Source of the DNA: Dimorphilus gyrociliatus
Taxonomy: Eukaryota > Annelida > Polychaeta > Dinophilidae
Direction of reading: 5' to 3'
NCBI GenBank assembly: GCA_904063045.1
Contig: CAJFCJ010000005.1
Location: 1,271,167 to 1,335,166 of the forward strand
Length of the DNA: 64,000 bases
Shown one piece after another: positions 11,374 to 23,944 of the stretch. A program made the position numbers and the translations under genes. Every line of letters begins with the position of its first letter. Positions within the stretch are counted from its first letter, which is position 1. The notes under the pieces are model-generated. The model worked only from the letters and a program-made list of their open reading frames with translations, was not told where the DNA came from and made no database searches.

Positions 11374-14300
11374 TTATTTTCCTCTTCTATTTGGTTCAGT
11401 AGCTGTTGGGGGTGGTGGGGTACCCTTTCTATGCATATCATCGATATAAGACATAATAATTCTTCGCCGTTCTTCTTTATCACAATCCAAAACTAAGTAG
11501 CGCTTATCATTTTTCAGAGTGCTTTCAATTTCAGCTAAATGAGAACCCTCTGTATCTGCTAGAAGCTGTTTAGATCTGACAAATAGATAATTATCAAATC
11601 GTACGAGAATAATATTCAAAATAGTTACTTATGAGTTATAATTTTCGTCTCTTTCAGTAAATCCTTTAATTCCTGCTTAGCCTTCTCAAATTTATCGTAC
11701 ATGTAGGAGTCAAATTCCCTTTCCCGTTTCTACAATTAAGTAAGATCATTATCAGCTTATATTTCTTCTCATAATTAGTAATAATACAAAACTTATTATT
11801 ACCCTGTCACTTGAAGAGAATTTAGAAAATCTTGGATCTTCCTTTATGTACTTTTTAATATCTTTATAGCTTGAAGTTAGAGTGAATTGAGGCGTTTCGT
11901 CTAATAATTTGTGAAACAATTGCTTATTTTTATTAGCCAAATTATCAACATGCTCATTGAACAAACGCTCCTGAAAAAAAATATTGATTATATATGTTAC
12001 AACAAAGCCTTATCCGTACTTTTTCATCTCTACCGATATCTTCACACAAATCCCACCTATGATCCTTTTTGAGAGCTTTTTTCGTTTCTCTCCAACTTGC
12101 ATCAGCCCCCCGAACCTAGGGAAATTCAGTTAAGTTTTATAGAAATGTTTTTATTCAAATAAATACCATATCCACAAGTAGGGCCTTAAATTGCTGAATA
12201 GCCTCATCTCTCTTATGTATCTCTCTTTCCTTTTCCCTTTCCCTTAAAGAGCTAGACAATGAAGCTTCAACCTCTTCTCTCCTCTTCTTCAAACTTTCTT
12301 CAATTCGTTCCTGCTTTTCTCGTTCTCTTTCCTCTTCCTCTTCAGAAGACTATTGAAAAACAACTAATATTGATAAATAACTTTAAAACAGTTTTGAAAA
12401 CATACATCCGCTTTAATTGTTTTAATAAAGTCTTTAAACCAGTCCTCTTTCCTGCTGGAGCTTTCAATAGCTTTATAACGATGATCAGTGTCGATTTTTT
12501 TCTTTACTTCACTCCATTTGGAGTGCTTATCAAGATTTTCTTCTCTCAAAAGTCCAAAAAATTCAGCTTTTAACTGTAATATTGAAAGTTAGTTGTAATG
12601 TTTTCATAAGAAAATGCTAATGATAATATAAGACACCGCAATTATTAAAATTGAATCGATCCCTGAAAAAAATAAATTTTTTATCTTCGTTCGGAGCTGA
12701 AAACTTAAACATTGATTGATCGTTTTCTAATTTTCAGATTAATATCGTAATTTTAAAATTGACTTATATTACTTCGTCAAAGTAAATCAATATAACAAAT
12801 TATTATAAGAGTATAGTATAGGCACATGTAAATGGATATAAAGGTTTATATTTACATGTTATAGTGCATACGATATTAATCTAGCATTAAGTCTAATAAA
12901 GTAGAGAGCAGTACCAAAAAATTTTACTGTTCCCAAATCTCCTGAATCGTCCAGAATGCGTGTTTTTCCTTAAACATAACCAAACATCAGATTCATCAAA
13001 CCAAAAGATATTTTATAAAAACATTTGCTAAAATCTGCTAGTAAAGTCCTTGTTTTTTTGTTTATAATTAACATTTATAATTTATAAAATTAAAAGATTA
13101 CTGTCCTTTACAACATATGAACCTAAAATCTTAAAAGTGAATTAAGAAAAATAAATGACTGAAGTTGACATAAACTAGAACGTGCTTTAAATAAATAAAA
13201 TTCAGTCAAGTATTTTCCTGAGATGATTTCAAAGAGAGTTTACAGCAATATCAGAAATATTATTATAACGAACAGCGGCCTTACCAGCTTCTGAAAAGCC
13301 TAAAAAGAATTATAGCTTGAAATCTTCTCAATAGACATTATGATATTTATGATATATATAGTTCATTTTATAAATATATATAATATCGATAAGGAGTAAA
13401 GTATGAGTGCAATGAAAAATTCATTAAATTTATAAAAATTAAAAACGTACTTTTTCCTTTTCGCGATGTTTTTCCTCTTTTTCTTTTTTACGCAAACCTT
13501 CAACAAACTCATAAAACAAGGCCTCTCGTTCTCTAACTTTTTCAATAGCTTGAAAGCGTTCATCTTTCTTATACTTAGACTGAAAGTCGCTAAACATTGA
13601 CCTATGGGAAAAAAACAATAACGTTTTTTCGCTGTAGTTTCAAAATACCCACTTTCCATGTAAATTTGCTTCTTCTAACATTTTTTTAAAATTTTCTTTC
13701 CGTTCCTTTAATTTTCTATGTTTTTCTTTTCGCTCCTCTTCTGCTCGCTCTCTAACATAACTTTCAAAAACCTATCGAAGCAAAAATTAAAAACCATTAC
13801 TGTCCATAAAAATAAGTTGTTAAAAATTTCACCTGTTTCCTTTCTTTGGAGGTTAAAAGCAAATAACGTGAATCAAACACTATTTTATGTAACTCCTTCT
13901 CCCAAGTTGAAAAAGCCGAAACCTAGTCAATCAAGAACGGTTGAATATTGAATTCTGAGAAAAAATATAGAAAACCTCTTTTTCCGCAAGCATCGCTTTG
14001 AAACGTTTCATTCTCAACTCCAAAGGAATTATTGCCCTCTCTTGGGAAGCCTTTGCCTAATTAAAATTAGTAATTAACATACAGTCCTGATAAAAAGTCT
14101 TGGGCAGGGTTGTTCTTAAAGTAGAAAAAGTGAAATATTTAACTAAAAATTATTAGTTAAAAGACTTTTTATCAGGACTGTATATTTTAAAAAACAAGTA
14201 AAGCTTACTTCTGCTTCAATAGCAGCATCTTTCCCTGCATCGATTTTTTGAGGTTCAGCTTGCGCAAGCAGACTTGCCTTGAAATCATTCCTAAAGCGAA

Positions 14301-16029
14301 TTCTAAATTTAAGATGACAAAGTTAATGTTGTAAAAAGCATACTTTTTCTTTTTAGTAACGGGTGATTCGTCCTCTTCAGCCTCACGTTTCTTTTTTTTT
14401 GGCGGAATTGAAATAAATTCATCAACATCCTTCCTGTCTATAAGTTCTTCTGGCCGTTCCCAAACAGAGGTTTTTGCTGACGGGTTATAAAAGAAAACTC
14501 TATTGTCTCCAGTCCAAACGACACACCTGAAATCAAATTTATATAAACGCTGCAACTGTAAGATTATAAACTACCAAGGTGTTCCAGATACAGGCGTTGA
14601 AGAAACTGGTTTGCTTTTATCAGCTGATTTTTTTTGTTCTTCCTCTTTCTGTTTCAGTTTTTGTTGTTGTTCGAGTTCCCGTCGAGCTGCTTCCATTCGA
14701 GCCTCCATTGTAGCGGTATCAGCGGTAACTTTTGCCACATCAGCAAGAACTTTTTCGTCAATTCCCATACCATCTTTCTTAATTGAGGCGTTATGCATAA
14801 GGACTTCGCCAGGGGGTCCTTCAACGTGCGTATCCTCTTCCTCGTCCTCTTCACCTTTAGATTCCCAATCCATCAAAACTTTCGGTTTACTCCAGGTCGT
14901 TTCATTGGTACGTGAATTGTAATAGTAGGGTTTTCCTTCAGGTGTTCTATGTTCCGTCCAGTCTGAAACTTCAGGTGGTTTTTCTCTCATCATTCCACTA
15001 TTAAGAACAGGTGGTGGACCTCTCATTGGCATTCCCACTGCAAAAATTTACTATAGAAACTTAACAAAATTTTTATAACTACTAACCTGGAGGGAAACCC
15101 CAATTTCCTGGAGGAGGTCCACCAAATGGTGGAGCGCCAAATGGAGGTGGTCCACCAGCCAGCGGCGGTGGTCTAGTCATTGGGCCTCCAAATGGTGGTG
15201 GGCCTCGAAATGGGGCTGGCATTGTGGTCTGTTGTTCAGGTGGTTGTGATAGCTTCTCTGCCTCATCTTGTGTTAAAACAACAACATTTTCAGGTTTATT
15301 CCACCGAGTCTCTCGTGATTGCGAGTGATAGTAATACGGCTTGCCATCAGGTGAAATAGTCTCGACCCAAACTTCTTGACCAGGATACGCAGCTTGAATT
15401 GGATTGGCATGTTCGTTTACCATCGATTGGTCTTGATTAGAATCCATTGGAAAACTTGAGGGTTCACCTCCTCCCTAAATATGTTAAATAAATTTAGACA
15501 CAAAGTAAATTAATTTTTTATCGATAGTGTTAATCTGAGCGCATTACATCTCTCTTAAAAATTATAATCAATATTTTTCAGTGAGCCACAGAATATATAT
15601 TACATTTAACTTTAATTAAAAAGATTTCAATTTGTAGTTTATGAAAGCTTTAAGTAATGATTTAATGACATTAACCATATTTGGAGGAACATTCCTTGGT
15701 GGAGGCCAGTTACCAGGTGGTGGACCGTCAAATGGAGGAGGCCTGTTAAAATGAGGTGGTGGTCCCCTCATATTAGGGGGAGGGCCTCTCATCGGAAAAG
15801 GAGGACCTCTTGGAGGGAATCCAGAGGGAGGGCCCAAGTTTCTGGAAAACAGAATCAAATAGTTTAAGTGTATTTTTAATATAAATTATAAAAATTTTTT
15901 AACTCAAAATAATTCTCTTTACCCTGGTATATTATTAAATTCTTTATTGCTATCCGATTGTTCGTAGTTTCCACTGGAATTGAAATTTCCGTCAGCTCTG
16001 TCGACATTTTCTCTGCCGCTAGTAGCCAT
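11374..16029 (-). CDS. TCERG1: Transcription elongation regulator 1 (CA150), WW and FF domains
   Basis: Sixteen exons run from ATG at 16029 to TAA at 11374 and give about 919 residues. Exons: 16029-15923, 15841-15676, 15474-15087, 15037-14575, 14526-14344, 14302-14209, 14056-13976, 13922-13833, 13771-13653, 13601-13451, 12573-12406, 12349-12167, about 12115-12019, 11970-11803, 11729-11629, 11575-11374. The N-terminal half is rich in PPP/GPP and holds three WW domains ([15 protein letters not shown].., [15 protein letters not shown].., [14 protein letters not shown]..). A coiled, charged linker is followed by six FF domains ending in [10 protein letters not shown] and PPPPTATEP, the hallmark TCERG1 tail. 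The protein links elongating RNA polymerase II (phospho-CTD bound by FF) with splicing factors (bound by WW) in the nucleus. Intron 6 carries a MITE; the intron between exons 10 and 11 is about 880 bases. Confidence 0.95.
14080..14182. mobile_element. Tc1/mariner-type MITE, 99 bp with perfect 20-bp terminal inverted repeats
   Basis: Bases 14082-14101 (CAGTCCTGATAAAAAGTCTT) are the exact reverse complement of 14161-14180. Each end is flanked by TA (14080-14081 and 14181-14182), the target duplication of Tc1/mariner elements, and the tips begin CAGT as is usual for that superfamily. The 59-base core has no reading frame, so this is a non-autonomous element. It sits in the TCERG1 intron 14057-14208, with no effect on the exons. 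Confidence 0.85.
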
Positions 16030-16211
16030 TTTGAGTAAAAGTATCTTCGATTTTAGATTTTGTACCGCGCTGAGAACTGGGTCGAAAAATCTAAAAGATT
16101 TACATATAAGTCCAATAGATGGAGCTGTAGACAAATAAATGGCAAGTGCTGGCCAAGACAAGTGAAGATTGACTTTAAGAAAGCATTAAACTTTTCATCA
16201 ATTGTAATATC
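16030..16211. promoter_or_regulatory. Short bidirectional promoter of TCERG1 and MRPL57
   Basis: Only 182 bases separate the divergent start codons of TCERG1 (16029, minus) and mL63 (16212, plus). Both promoters and 5' UTRs must lie here or overlap. No TATA box is evident. Confidence 0.5.
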
Positions 16212-16632
16212 ATGAGGTTATCTCTTCAATTATTAAAAAAACTGGCTCCGGGGAAAATAAGCACAGGGTAATATATCATAGTATTTTATGAGCGATAATG
16301 AGAAAGGTGATTTCAGAAAGCATCGTTACATTCGTCCTTTAAGAAATTCTCAAAAATTATTGGCTGTTCAGGATTCTATCCGCGAACAGAGAAATATGAC
16401 TTTCTTGGAACGAACTTACTTAACAAAGGTAGATGATAAAATATTTTCACTTACGAAATACAATGTTAACTTTAAGGAGGAAGAAAGCTATCTAGATCGA
16501 ATGATTCTAGAGCCGGAAAGGTTGGAATTGAATAAAGAAAAAAGAATAAAATCCGAGAAATATTTGATGTTTGAAAACAGAACAATAATGTCTCACTTAG
16601 AGGTCCTAAACACGTCAAAAGCTTGGGAGTAA
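16212..16632 (+). CDS. MRPL57: Mitochondrial large-subunit ribosomal protein mL63 (MRP63)
   Basis: Two exons, 16212-16267 and 16317-16632, are joined across a 49-base intron (GTAATA..TTTCAG, phase 2) to 123 residues. The start at 16212 gives a short hydrophobic/basic leader, then the junction yields STGKHRYIRPLRNSQ, which lines up with the GKHRRPRFVSLR region of mL63. The C-terminus HLEVLNTSKAWE lines up with HLNVTKKWS of the human protein (102 residues). The in-frame ATG at 16288 lies inside the intron and is not the start. The product is a small basic structural protein of the mitochondrial large ribosomal subunit. The match rests on two short conserved blocks, so confidence is moderate. 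Confidence 0.7.
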
Positions 16633-16787
16633 TAAATATTTTACTTATCAATCAAAGTACATTGATGAAGACAACAATAACAGTTTGTCATACAATTTGT
16701 AACGAAAAACTTTACCATAACCTTATTTGGTATGTCTTAAAGTGCATCGTATTAATAAGACAAGCTTACTGAAAATTCCATTTCTTT

Positions 16788-18094
16788 CTATGACTTAGGA
16801 AGAACGTAATATTTTTCTAAAGCCTCCTTTGATGTTGCTTGATAAACAAGAAACATCTCATTTCGAACTCTTGCCACTAAGTCGTCTACATCGTCTGTAG
16901 TTAAGCCCTTTGTTTGAATAGGAGGTAACGCCGTTAGAATAACTTTTCCTGCCTCAAAATGCTTTCGCGTCGAGTCAAGAAAATTTGCATATGATGAGAA
17001 GACTAAAGGAACTATTGGAATCTAAAAAAAATTATGAATTCAACTTAGCCAGTTGAAATAATAGACAGGTTTAGCTTTATCATACCTGAGCCTGTTGGGC
17101 TATGTGAAAACCTCCTTTCTTGAATGGCAAGAAGTCTTTTCCCATATGCCTTGTTCCTTCAGGAAAAACCCAAAGCTTGGCCTAAAGACAAAATATTTAG
17201 AAAATTATCTATCGCGAAGAGCGAAGAACTAACTTTATCTTTTAAAATTATTTCAACTGTCTGATCCATGGTTTTTCTGGCGTCACGTTTCTTGGTTCTA
17301 TCAACAAATATTAATCCAGACAGCCAAGCCGCTATGCCAAAAGTTCCAAGATATTTTAGCTCTTTCTTACCCAAAATTGTCATTCTATCGGGAAGATATT
17401 TCAACATGCCTGAAAATGCCTCTTATTAATTTCAGCAAAACTCACTAATTTTTATCAATTAAATCTGGGACTAAAGATAAATAGTGCTTTTACGTTGATA
17501 AGTCCGAAAACTTTTTGATAGCTGTAATTATTTCAGAAAAATGTCTTATTAAGATCAATATATGAAAACATGCTTTCATTTCGAATAGTTCAATCATATT
17601 GCAAATATTCACGCAATTCTCGATTTCTCCTTCAAATAATTTTTGTCAGTTTAGAATATTTTCGCCACTCGCTGGTCATATCTGGCGTGAGAACAAAGGC
17701 TGAATTATTAGAATAGCGAACCTATTAAGTCAAGTGAGCTTTGATGATTAGCCATTAATACGTATGGTTGATCTAGCTGTAAGTGTTCCACTCCCCTAAG
17801 TTCGTATTGTATGCAGAATAATTGTAGGAAAATATTCAAAACCGGAGCTGTCACTCTGTAAGATAAATTAATTGTTATCATACTTTAACAGTGTTACAAT
17901 ACTTACCTCGACAAATTCTCAATTCGGCAAGGTCTATGCAAATTTAGTGGTATAACTAGAATGCCAAACAAAAGCCATGAAATATTATATATGACAAATT
18001 TAGTGTAATATTTAAATGTATGGTTTTTTATCCATAGGTAGGGAAGAGAAAAAAGTGACAACACTAAAAAAATCTTCAATAGCTGCCAGAACAT
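16788..18094 (-). CDS. AGPAT: 1-acyl-sn-glycerol-3-phosphate acyltransferase (lysophosphatidate acyltransferase)
   Basis: Five exons (18094-17907, 17855-17722, 17409-17234, 17181-17086, 17021-16788) give 275 residues, the usual length for AGPAT1/2. It has two N-terminal hydrophobic segments, then acyltransferase block I NHQSSLD (the HX4D catalytic pair), the block II region IFVDR, block [21 protein letters not shown] and block [12 protein letters not shown]. The enzyme acylates lysophosphatidic acid to phosphatidic acid at the ER membrane, an early step of glycerolipid synthesis. The intron between block I and block II is about 310 bases and empty. Confidence 0.94.
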
Positions 18095-18560
18095 ACTGAG
18101 TTCTAGTTCTCGTTATTGTTTTTGAAAAAGGTCTTTGTCACACGTTGCTCTTTGACCGGTTTAGGAAGGTTCCGGATCCGCTTTGGCGCAAAAATACTAT
18201 TCGAATTTTATGAATCTCTACTTAGTTCTTGTAGCCCTTTTTTAATTGAGTGTAACAAACGTCTCATATAATCTATATTAAATCATCTTTTGTGAATGCA
18301 AGAAAGATATAAAGGTGTAACTTATTTTTTTTCAAATTAAGAAAAATAACCTCTATTATGATCAAACAAGTAAAATTGTTTATCTCACTTAAATGGCACT
18401 TTGTATTATTATTATTAAAATATTAAAAAACAAAGAATGTCCACTAACTATTTGGCACGCGTACTACGCACATTCAAATACACTCTATCACTCAAATTTC
18501 GAAAATATTAGTTGAACGGTTAGGCAGTTATTATTAGATATTGTTGAATGCTTTCTCTTT
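18095..18560. other. Intergenic, no gene seen
   Basis: Region between the AGPAT start (upstream side, minus strand) and the VANGL stop. AT-rich, no open frame or RNA gene recognised; it must hold the AGPAT promoter. Confidence 0.55.
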
Positions 18561-20308
18561 TTACACTGACGTTTCAGAGTTCAGTTTAAGGACAAATTTG
18601 TTGCACTTATGATCAATTACCTCTTCTGTTAGGTTAAAGTGAGGTATTTTCCGAATATTTATCAATAAAGCAACATCGCCTTGTCTTAACTGTATTAGAG
18701 ATCCATGTTCGATATTCCTTGAGACTAGTTGATCACAAATCAAAACCCAAGTTTGCGTGTTTCTAAATATATAAAAATAATTAGTTCAGTTAAAAATATA
18801 TATATTTATGTGCTAACGAGTATTCTTTGTCATTCATAATGATCGAACCCTGAGTCAAAAATTTTTCTAGGAAAGCTTTTGGTCCCATGTCATGTCCGAT
18901 ACAAAGAGCTAGATGCCGTAAAATTGATTCCATAGAATATCGTGGCTGTTGTCGAGTGATACGTAAATATTTTTGTAATGCCCGAGCCAGAGAGGGAAAA
19001 ATAGCTTGAGCTGCTTCGCTGGGATCCATTGGTATGGCAGGACCTGAAGCATGAAATCATTATTTACTGATCACCATTCAATATTTCTTACAAACCTTGT
19101 TCATTTTGCATCCTCTTAATATGGCTGAAAGCCTCGTCTGTTGCTGCTACCAATCTTGCTCTTCTCTTTTTAAGTCGACGCTCATAATTCATTTCATCAT
19201 AGAATCGATCATTATGTCTGGTGTCTGATCCGGGAGGTGGCCTTGGATTGCCCAGACCTGTATGGTTCCCCATATGAGGCCCGTCAACATTATACACTTT
19301 ATAACTTGATCGTGAATTTCGCTTCGGCATGTTGTCTAAATAAGGATTATATGCATCAAAATCTCGAAAATAGTTTTCCAATGTAAAAACGGCCAATCTC
19401 TGAATGCTCATGTCACCCACTAGATATGACTTTGCAATTCCATCTGGTGATCTTACAACATGCACAACAAATCTTGATGTCATATGTTTTAATTTTAATA
19501 ATATTAAGGCTGCATAATGAAGGAACAGTAAAGAATCTACTAAGGAGACAGCAAATTTAACAATGGTATGGTAAGACGTTTCTTTCGTCTTTATTATTCT
19601 AACACCATAGAAAAGCCAAAATGCAAAGATAAGAATCGTAGCCAAAAATAAAACGAATGCTTTCATAACTGCTATTCTTGGCAGGGTAGCTTTTGGAGTA
19701 CGCCAAAGTAAACACCAGGCCCCAATAAGTAGAACGACAACTTTAAATGAAAAACTTATAAATAAACCCTCACAGGATGTATCACAATCATTCGTTGTCC
19801 AATCATCAATTATATGGATTTTTGGTAAGAGTAACATAGCTATAGGGCTAAGAATAGTTATCAAGCTAAAACACGCAGTAAATACAGTTCCAATATATCT
19901 AGCACATGTAAAACCAACAGAGTTCTCTATGTCGTTGCTAAACTTTGCCATATCATCTATTGAGAAACCTGCTTCTGATGTATTTCCAGTTATAGCTGTA
20001 GTATTATCTCCCCAGTTGTCATCTTGCTGAAGAATTTGAACTTCTATTCTCTCAGTTGTTTGTTGATTTCTCTGGCATAGGCCAGGAACTCCAGCTTCCG
20101 ATTGATCACAAACTGGTTTATTATTGGTGTGCAAAGAATTTGATCTATCATCTTTGAAGAAGCATTCGTTGGGCTCTGATCGAATTTTAAATTGACTTGG
20201 AACTTGAGGTTGTTCATAAAGAGAGTGTAGGTTATAAAATCTTCTCTTTGATCTCATTGATCTCTCAGATCGCTCAGATTTTCCACTTCTAACAGATTCA
20301 GTATCCAT
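18561..20308 (-). CDS. VANGL: Van Gogh-like planar cell polarity protein (Strabismus)
   Basis: Three exons (20308-19096, 19043-18818, 18762-18561; phases 1 and 2) give 546 residues, near VANGL2 (521). The N-terminus has the Ser/Arg clusters [19 protein letters not shown], the region phosphorylated in vertebrate Vangl. Four membrane helices follow between about residues 140 and 285. The cytoplasmic tail includes [20 protein letters not shown] and ends in ETSV, the class I PDZ-binding motif of the family. VANGL sits at the plasma membrane with Prickle and Dishevelled and sets planar polarity. Its presence is a strong sign of an animal genome. It is divergent from ATXN3 across about 1 kb. Confidence 0.96.
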
Positions 20309-21312
20309 TGAAAATTTTCTGCCGACTGTTAAAATGAGTGATGAATAACTGTAAATGTATTTTATTTACAAATTTCATGCAGCTGAAATTTTATCAGTGA
20401 ATTTTGAGTATTCAGATTTTAGGAGCTATCTTTGAAAGTTCATCGTTCAAATAATTCTTCTTAGACAAAGACTAGTCTGCTACATGGACAATGCTTCCTT
20501 GTGATAATAAATTAATAGAATAATTTACTGCTGTTAGTTTGTTGCAAGTGTTTTAAAACACTTGTTAAAAGTACTTTAAACTTATTAGAAAATAATCAAT
20601 ATTAATTTTTCTAATATTATTTCTATAATAGAAAATCGGTCAATTACAAACGGTTCACAAAAACTGCCTAATAAAAAAGTTTCCGAACCACAAAATTCTT
20701 CTATAATGTAATGCGTCTTGTCATAATAATATTCAGCAAGAGCACCTTATCACTAGAGAAAGTTACTGAGATGGTTAGAGAACTTTCTTAGCCAAAAGAA
20801 TCACAAAGAACCGGAAGGTGTTGAGAAATTTATTTGAGTTGACTATTCGAGAGTATATCATTTTTACTATTCAGACTAACAGTCTCAAACTCACTTGAGA
20901 GGTTGGATTCGATTCATTGCTTTAATCGTATATCGGTGAAAGAATATCGATTCCTACTTGAGTTTTTGGAAAAATCTTTCAAGATATTGCTCCATACAAA
21001 ACTTGTAAATAAGCTACTATAGCATTTTAGTTATATAAGTTGCTGACGTGAAAAATAAGTAAAAGTTTTTTACGATCAAGATTACCTTGGGCTATGTATC
21101 TGTGATTCAAATCAAATTATAAAGTATATTCATCTTCGTATTTAAATTTTAAATTTGCCTAGCTATTTTAAGTCGTTAGGTATACTTGTAATGACTAGCT
21201 TTAAAATTTTAAAGAAAGAATAAATTAATACGAACCTATCTAATGTTAAATGGATATTTTGTTTCCCAAACAGTCCCCGATTTACTAGCATCTCAGTGAA
21301 ACACTGAACAAA
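20309..21312. other. Divergent intergenic region, VANGL / ATXN3
   Basis: About 1 kb with no coding frame or RNA gene recognised. It must hold both promoters. An acceptor-like TTTTAACAG ends at 20326 on the minus strand, 17 bases before the VANGL start, which may mark a 5' UTR splice or trans-splice site. Confidence 0.5.
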
Positions 21313-22410
21313 ATGGATTTAATTTTTCATGAAAAGGTAAAAAAAATAGAGCTCTTTTACTTGGAAAATTATACAATATAGAGTTGAGCGATAATATATG
21401 ACGAAAAATAAATGTTATTTAACAGCAAGAAGGATCGCTCTGCGGTCAACATTGTTTAAACAATCTTCTTCAAGGTGCTTATTTCTCTGCCGTTGATCTA
21501 GCTGATTTAGCATCTCAATTAGATGAAACTGAGAGAAGTCATTTAGGTTCGAATTCTTCATCTACGTCTCATAACATGGATGATTCCGGTTACTTCAGCA
21601 TTCAAGTTTTACAAAAAGCCTTAGAAATATGGAATATTTGTCTTTTCTCCTTTAAATCTAGTCGACCCGAGGCTGTAGCTGCTCGTATTGATGCCCACTC
21701 ACAAAAGGCATATATATGTAACTTTCAAGATCATTGGTTTTCTATAAGAAAAATAGGATTACAATGGTTCAATTTAAACTCAATGCACTCTGCACCAGAA
21801 TTGATTTCAGACACTTATTTATCTCTATTCCTGGCTCAGCTCCAGACAGACGGATATAGCATATTTGTTGTTTCTGGTAATCTACCTGATTGCGACGCAG
21901 ATGCCATTCTAAAATTAGCTCCAATTGAAGCTAATAAAGTAAAATTGAACCAAACTCCGAGATCCGGATCAGAAAATAGCTCTGGTGAGAATTTTTTTCT
22001 ATACGTTTTGACATGTTTTAAGTTTTTTATTTATGTGTACAAAAAACTTAAAATATAATATGACTTGTGTTACTTTTGTTTATATCTTGTGCGAGAAAAT
22101 TTAAACGCAGTATCTGTCGTCTAGATTTAATGCCTTCAATATCACTCTTCAGATTTAGAGAAGGCGTTAGAAGAGAGCAGGCAAATGAATGAAGAAAACG
22201 ACGAATCCCTTCAACGAGCTTTGAAAGAAAGTTTACAAGGTAAAAGATGACTTTGTCAAAACTATTTATCTTTCAATAAAATCTCTTTTAGAATATGAAA
22301 AAAATCAAACGTCTGATATACCTCAATGTCAAAGCACATCTCGTATACCAGCTACTCAGGAAGAACTACGTCGCAAACGGTTGGAAAAATTTGGTTCCTC
22401 ATCAAATTAG
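21313..22410 (+). CDS. ATXN3: Ataxin-3, Josephin deubiquitinase
   Basis: Four exons (21313-21336, 21426-21984, 22153-22239, 22292-22410) give 262 residues. The N-terminus MDLIFHEKQEGSLCGQHCLN is the Josephin start, with the catalytic Cys at residue 14. The catalytic His lies in QDHWFSIRK and the catalytic Asn in QWFNLNS. Two ubiquitin-interacting motifs follow: DLEKALEESRQ and ESLQRALKESLQ. The C-terminal part (EELRRKRLEKF) corresponds to the segment before the human polyglutamine tract, but there is no glutamine run and no third UIM. The enzyme trims ubiquitin chains in protein quality control. AATAAA at 22483-22488. Confidence 0.96.
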
Positions 22411-22730
22411 TGTCGCGTATTGTATATTTAAAGACACTCTTGAAACCTAAATCTTCACCGAAACAAAAATATTTCAGCTTTAAATAAAACAAATGAAAAA
22501 TTTTGAATGTAATAAAATACATTGTCATAATAAGCCTATCAACATTCAAACGATGAAAATAAACAAACTTGTATTATAAAAATTAAACTGTACATTGATA
22601 GGTGGAGCTATGAATGACACAATAGATTGATCAATGACTATATAATTTCATTGCATTTATTAACAAAAAATATGAAAATACCTGGTAATCAATAAAAAAA
22701 TGTTAACTGCACGTGTGCTCAATAGTCAAG
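22411..22730. other. Short intergenic spacer
   Basis: 320 bases between two tandem plus-strand genes. It holds the ataxin-3 AATAAA at 22483-22488 and a second AATAAA near 22691, close to the next start. Nothing else seen. Confidence 0.5.
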
Positions 22731-23210
22731 ATGGATAGATTTAGTGCAGAGGTTATTAAATCTCATAATAAATGTCGTAGGCAACATAATGTAGCAGAAC
22801 TGCGACATAGTAAGGATTTAAGTATATTAGCTCAGAAGTGGGCAGATCATTTAGCATCAATAAATCGACCTATCCACTCAAATGACACATATAAAGGTGA
22901 GAAATTAGGAGAAAATGTAGCTAGAGTATGGAGATCTATAGGTGCTGAACATACTGGTCAAGAAGTAACAAAGGAATGGTATAGTGAAAGAACTAACTAT
23001 GACTTTAAATTAGGAAAATTTACAACTGGTGTTGGTCATTTCACCCAACTCATCTGGAAAGATTCGAGAGAAATTGGCGTTGGTAAGTCTCTCACACGGG
23101 ATGGACAAATCTTTGTTGTTTGCAATTATTATCCTTCTGGAAATATTTATGGAAAATTCACTGAAAATGTTTTTCCACCAAAATATAATTTTTTTACAAC
23201 CTTTTTTTAA
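22731..23210 (+). CDS. CAP-superfamily protein, GAPR-1/GLIPR2-like
   Basis: A single exon of 159 residues, starting at the ATG at 22731 (an upstream GTG at 22713 is not a credible start). It contains the CAP signature: SHNKCRRQHNV, the tetrad residues in IHSNDT (His), GENVA (Glu), EWYSE (Glu) and GHFTQLIWK (His), and the tail NYYPSGNIYGKFTENVFPP that resembles GAPR-1. There is no signal peptide, so an intracellular GAPR-1-like role at Golgi or endosomal membranes is more likely than secretion. The second residue is Asp, so the N-myristoyl glycine of mammalian GAPR-1 is absent. Intronless, unlike most neighbours. Confidence 0.9.
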   Translation: MDRFSAEVIKSHNKCRRQHNVAELRHSKDLSILAQKWADHLASINRPIHSNDTYKGEKLGENVARVWRSIGAEHTGQEVTKEWYSERTNYDFKLGKFTTGVGHFTQLIWKDSREIGVGKSLTRDGQIFVVCNYYPSGNIYGKFTENVFPPKYNFFTTFF

Positions 23211-23717
23211 CCTGGTAAGAGATTACTTGATATTTAGTAATAATTAGATATCGATGTACAATTAATGTAAAACAATCTTGCCCAATTTTGACTGCTGGAT
23301 AACTAACTTAACTTCCCCCATGAGTTGCTCATTATATTTTTTTATAAATAATTTGAGAAAATTCTACCCTTTCAAAATTCGTAATTGATTGTAAATTACT
23401 AAAATCAATGCTATATGTCAACGAAGAATAATAGTGATTCTCCTAATAATCATCGTGTCAGGGATATCTAATTCATTGGACAAAACACACGATTCTGAAT
23501 ATTTAGTCATTGGCTTCCAGCTCAGTTAAATAATATTTTCTCTTGATAAAAATTTAAAAACATAACACTAAAAGATATATTAATTCATTTTGAGCATTTA
23601 TCATTCCTTTCAGAATGTCTTTGACATTGATTGGCCAATAATCTATTTTTGTTATTACTTGTATAATTTATATATTTGGTTCAAAAGATTAAATTACAAA
23701 TTAAAGCATTCAAACAA

Positions 23718-23751
<34 letters not shown>

Positions 23752-23944
23752 AAATATTTAATACTATCAAAAGCATATCGTGCAATATGAATTTTCGCAA
23801 ATGCATAAAAATTCTAGAAAATATAAGTTTAACATATCTTGCGTAATACATAATAATTGAGCATGCATGTAATTGACTAATATCGCTTCAATAATTATTG
23901 TTGTATTTGCCCTATTAGTAGTGCTTTTTTAATCAATATTCTAC
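23211..23944. other. Convergent intergenic region
   Basis: No gene seen between the CAP and ORP stops. It contains the TA/AT microsatellite at 23720-23748. Confidence 0.55.
23720..23748. repeat. (TA)n microsatellite
   Basis: About 14 uninterrupted TA units in the 3' intergenic space. Confidence 0.9.

Noticed and set aside
12259..12573. Plus-strand open frames over TCERG1 exons
   Set aside because: They are antisense shadows of FF-domain exons; the minus-strand frame shows the conserved domains.
12826..12865. Imperfect inverted repeat around ACATGTAAAT in a TCERG1 intron
   Set aside because: Arms are short and gapped, with no target duplication; it is not distinguishable from chance in AT-rich sequence.
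16288..16317. ATG at 16288 as the start of a 114-residue protein
   Set aside because: It lies in a 49-base intron; joining 16267 to 16317 gives a better N-terminus that matches mL63.
21313..22410. Polyglutamine tract in ataxin-3
   Set aside because: None is present; the C-terminal part has only scattered Gln.
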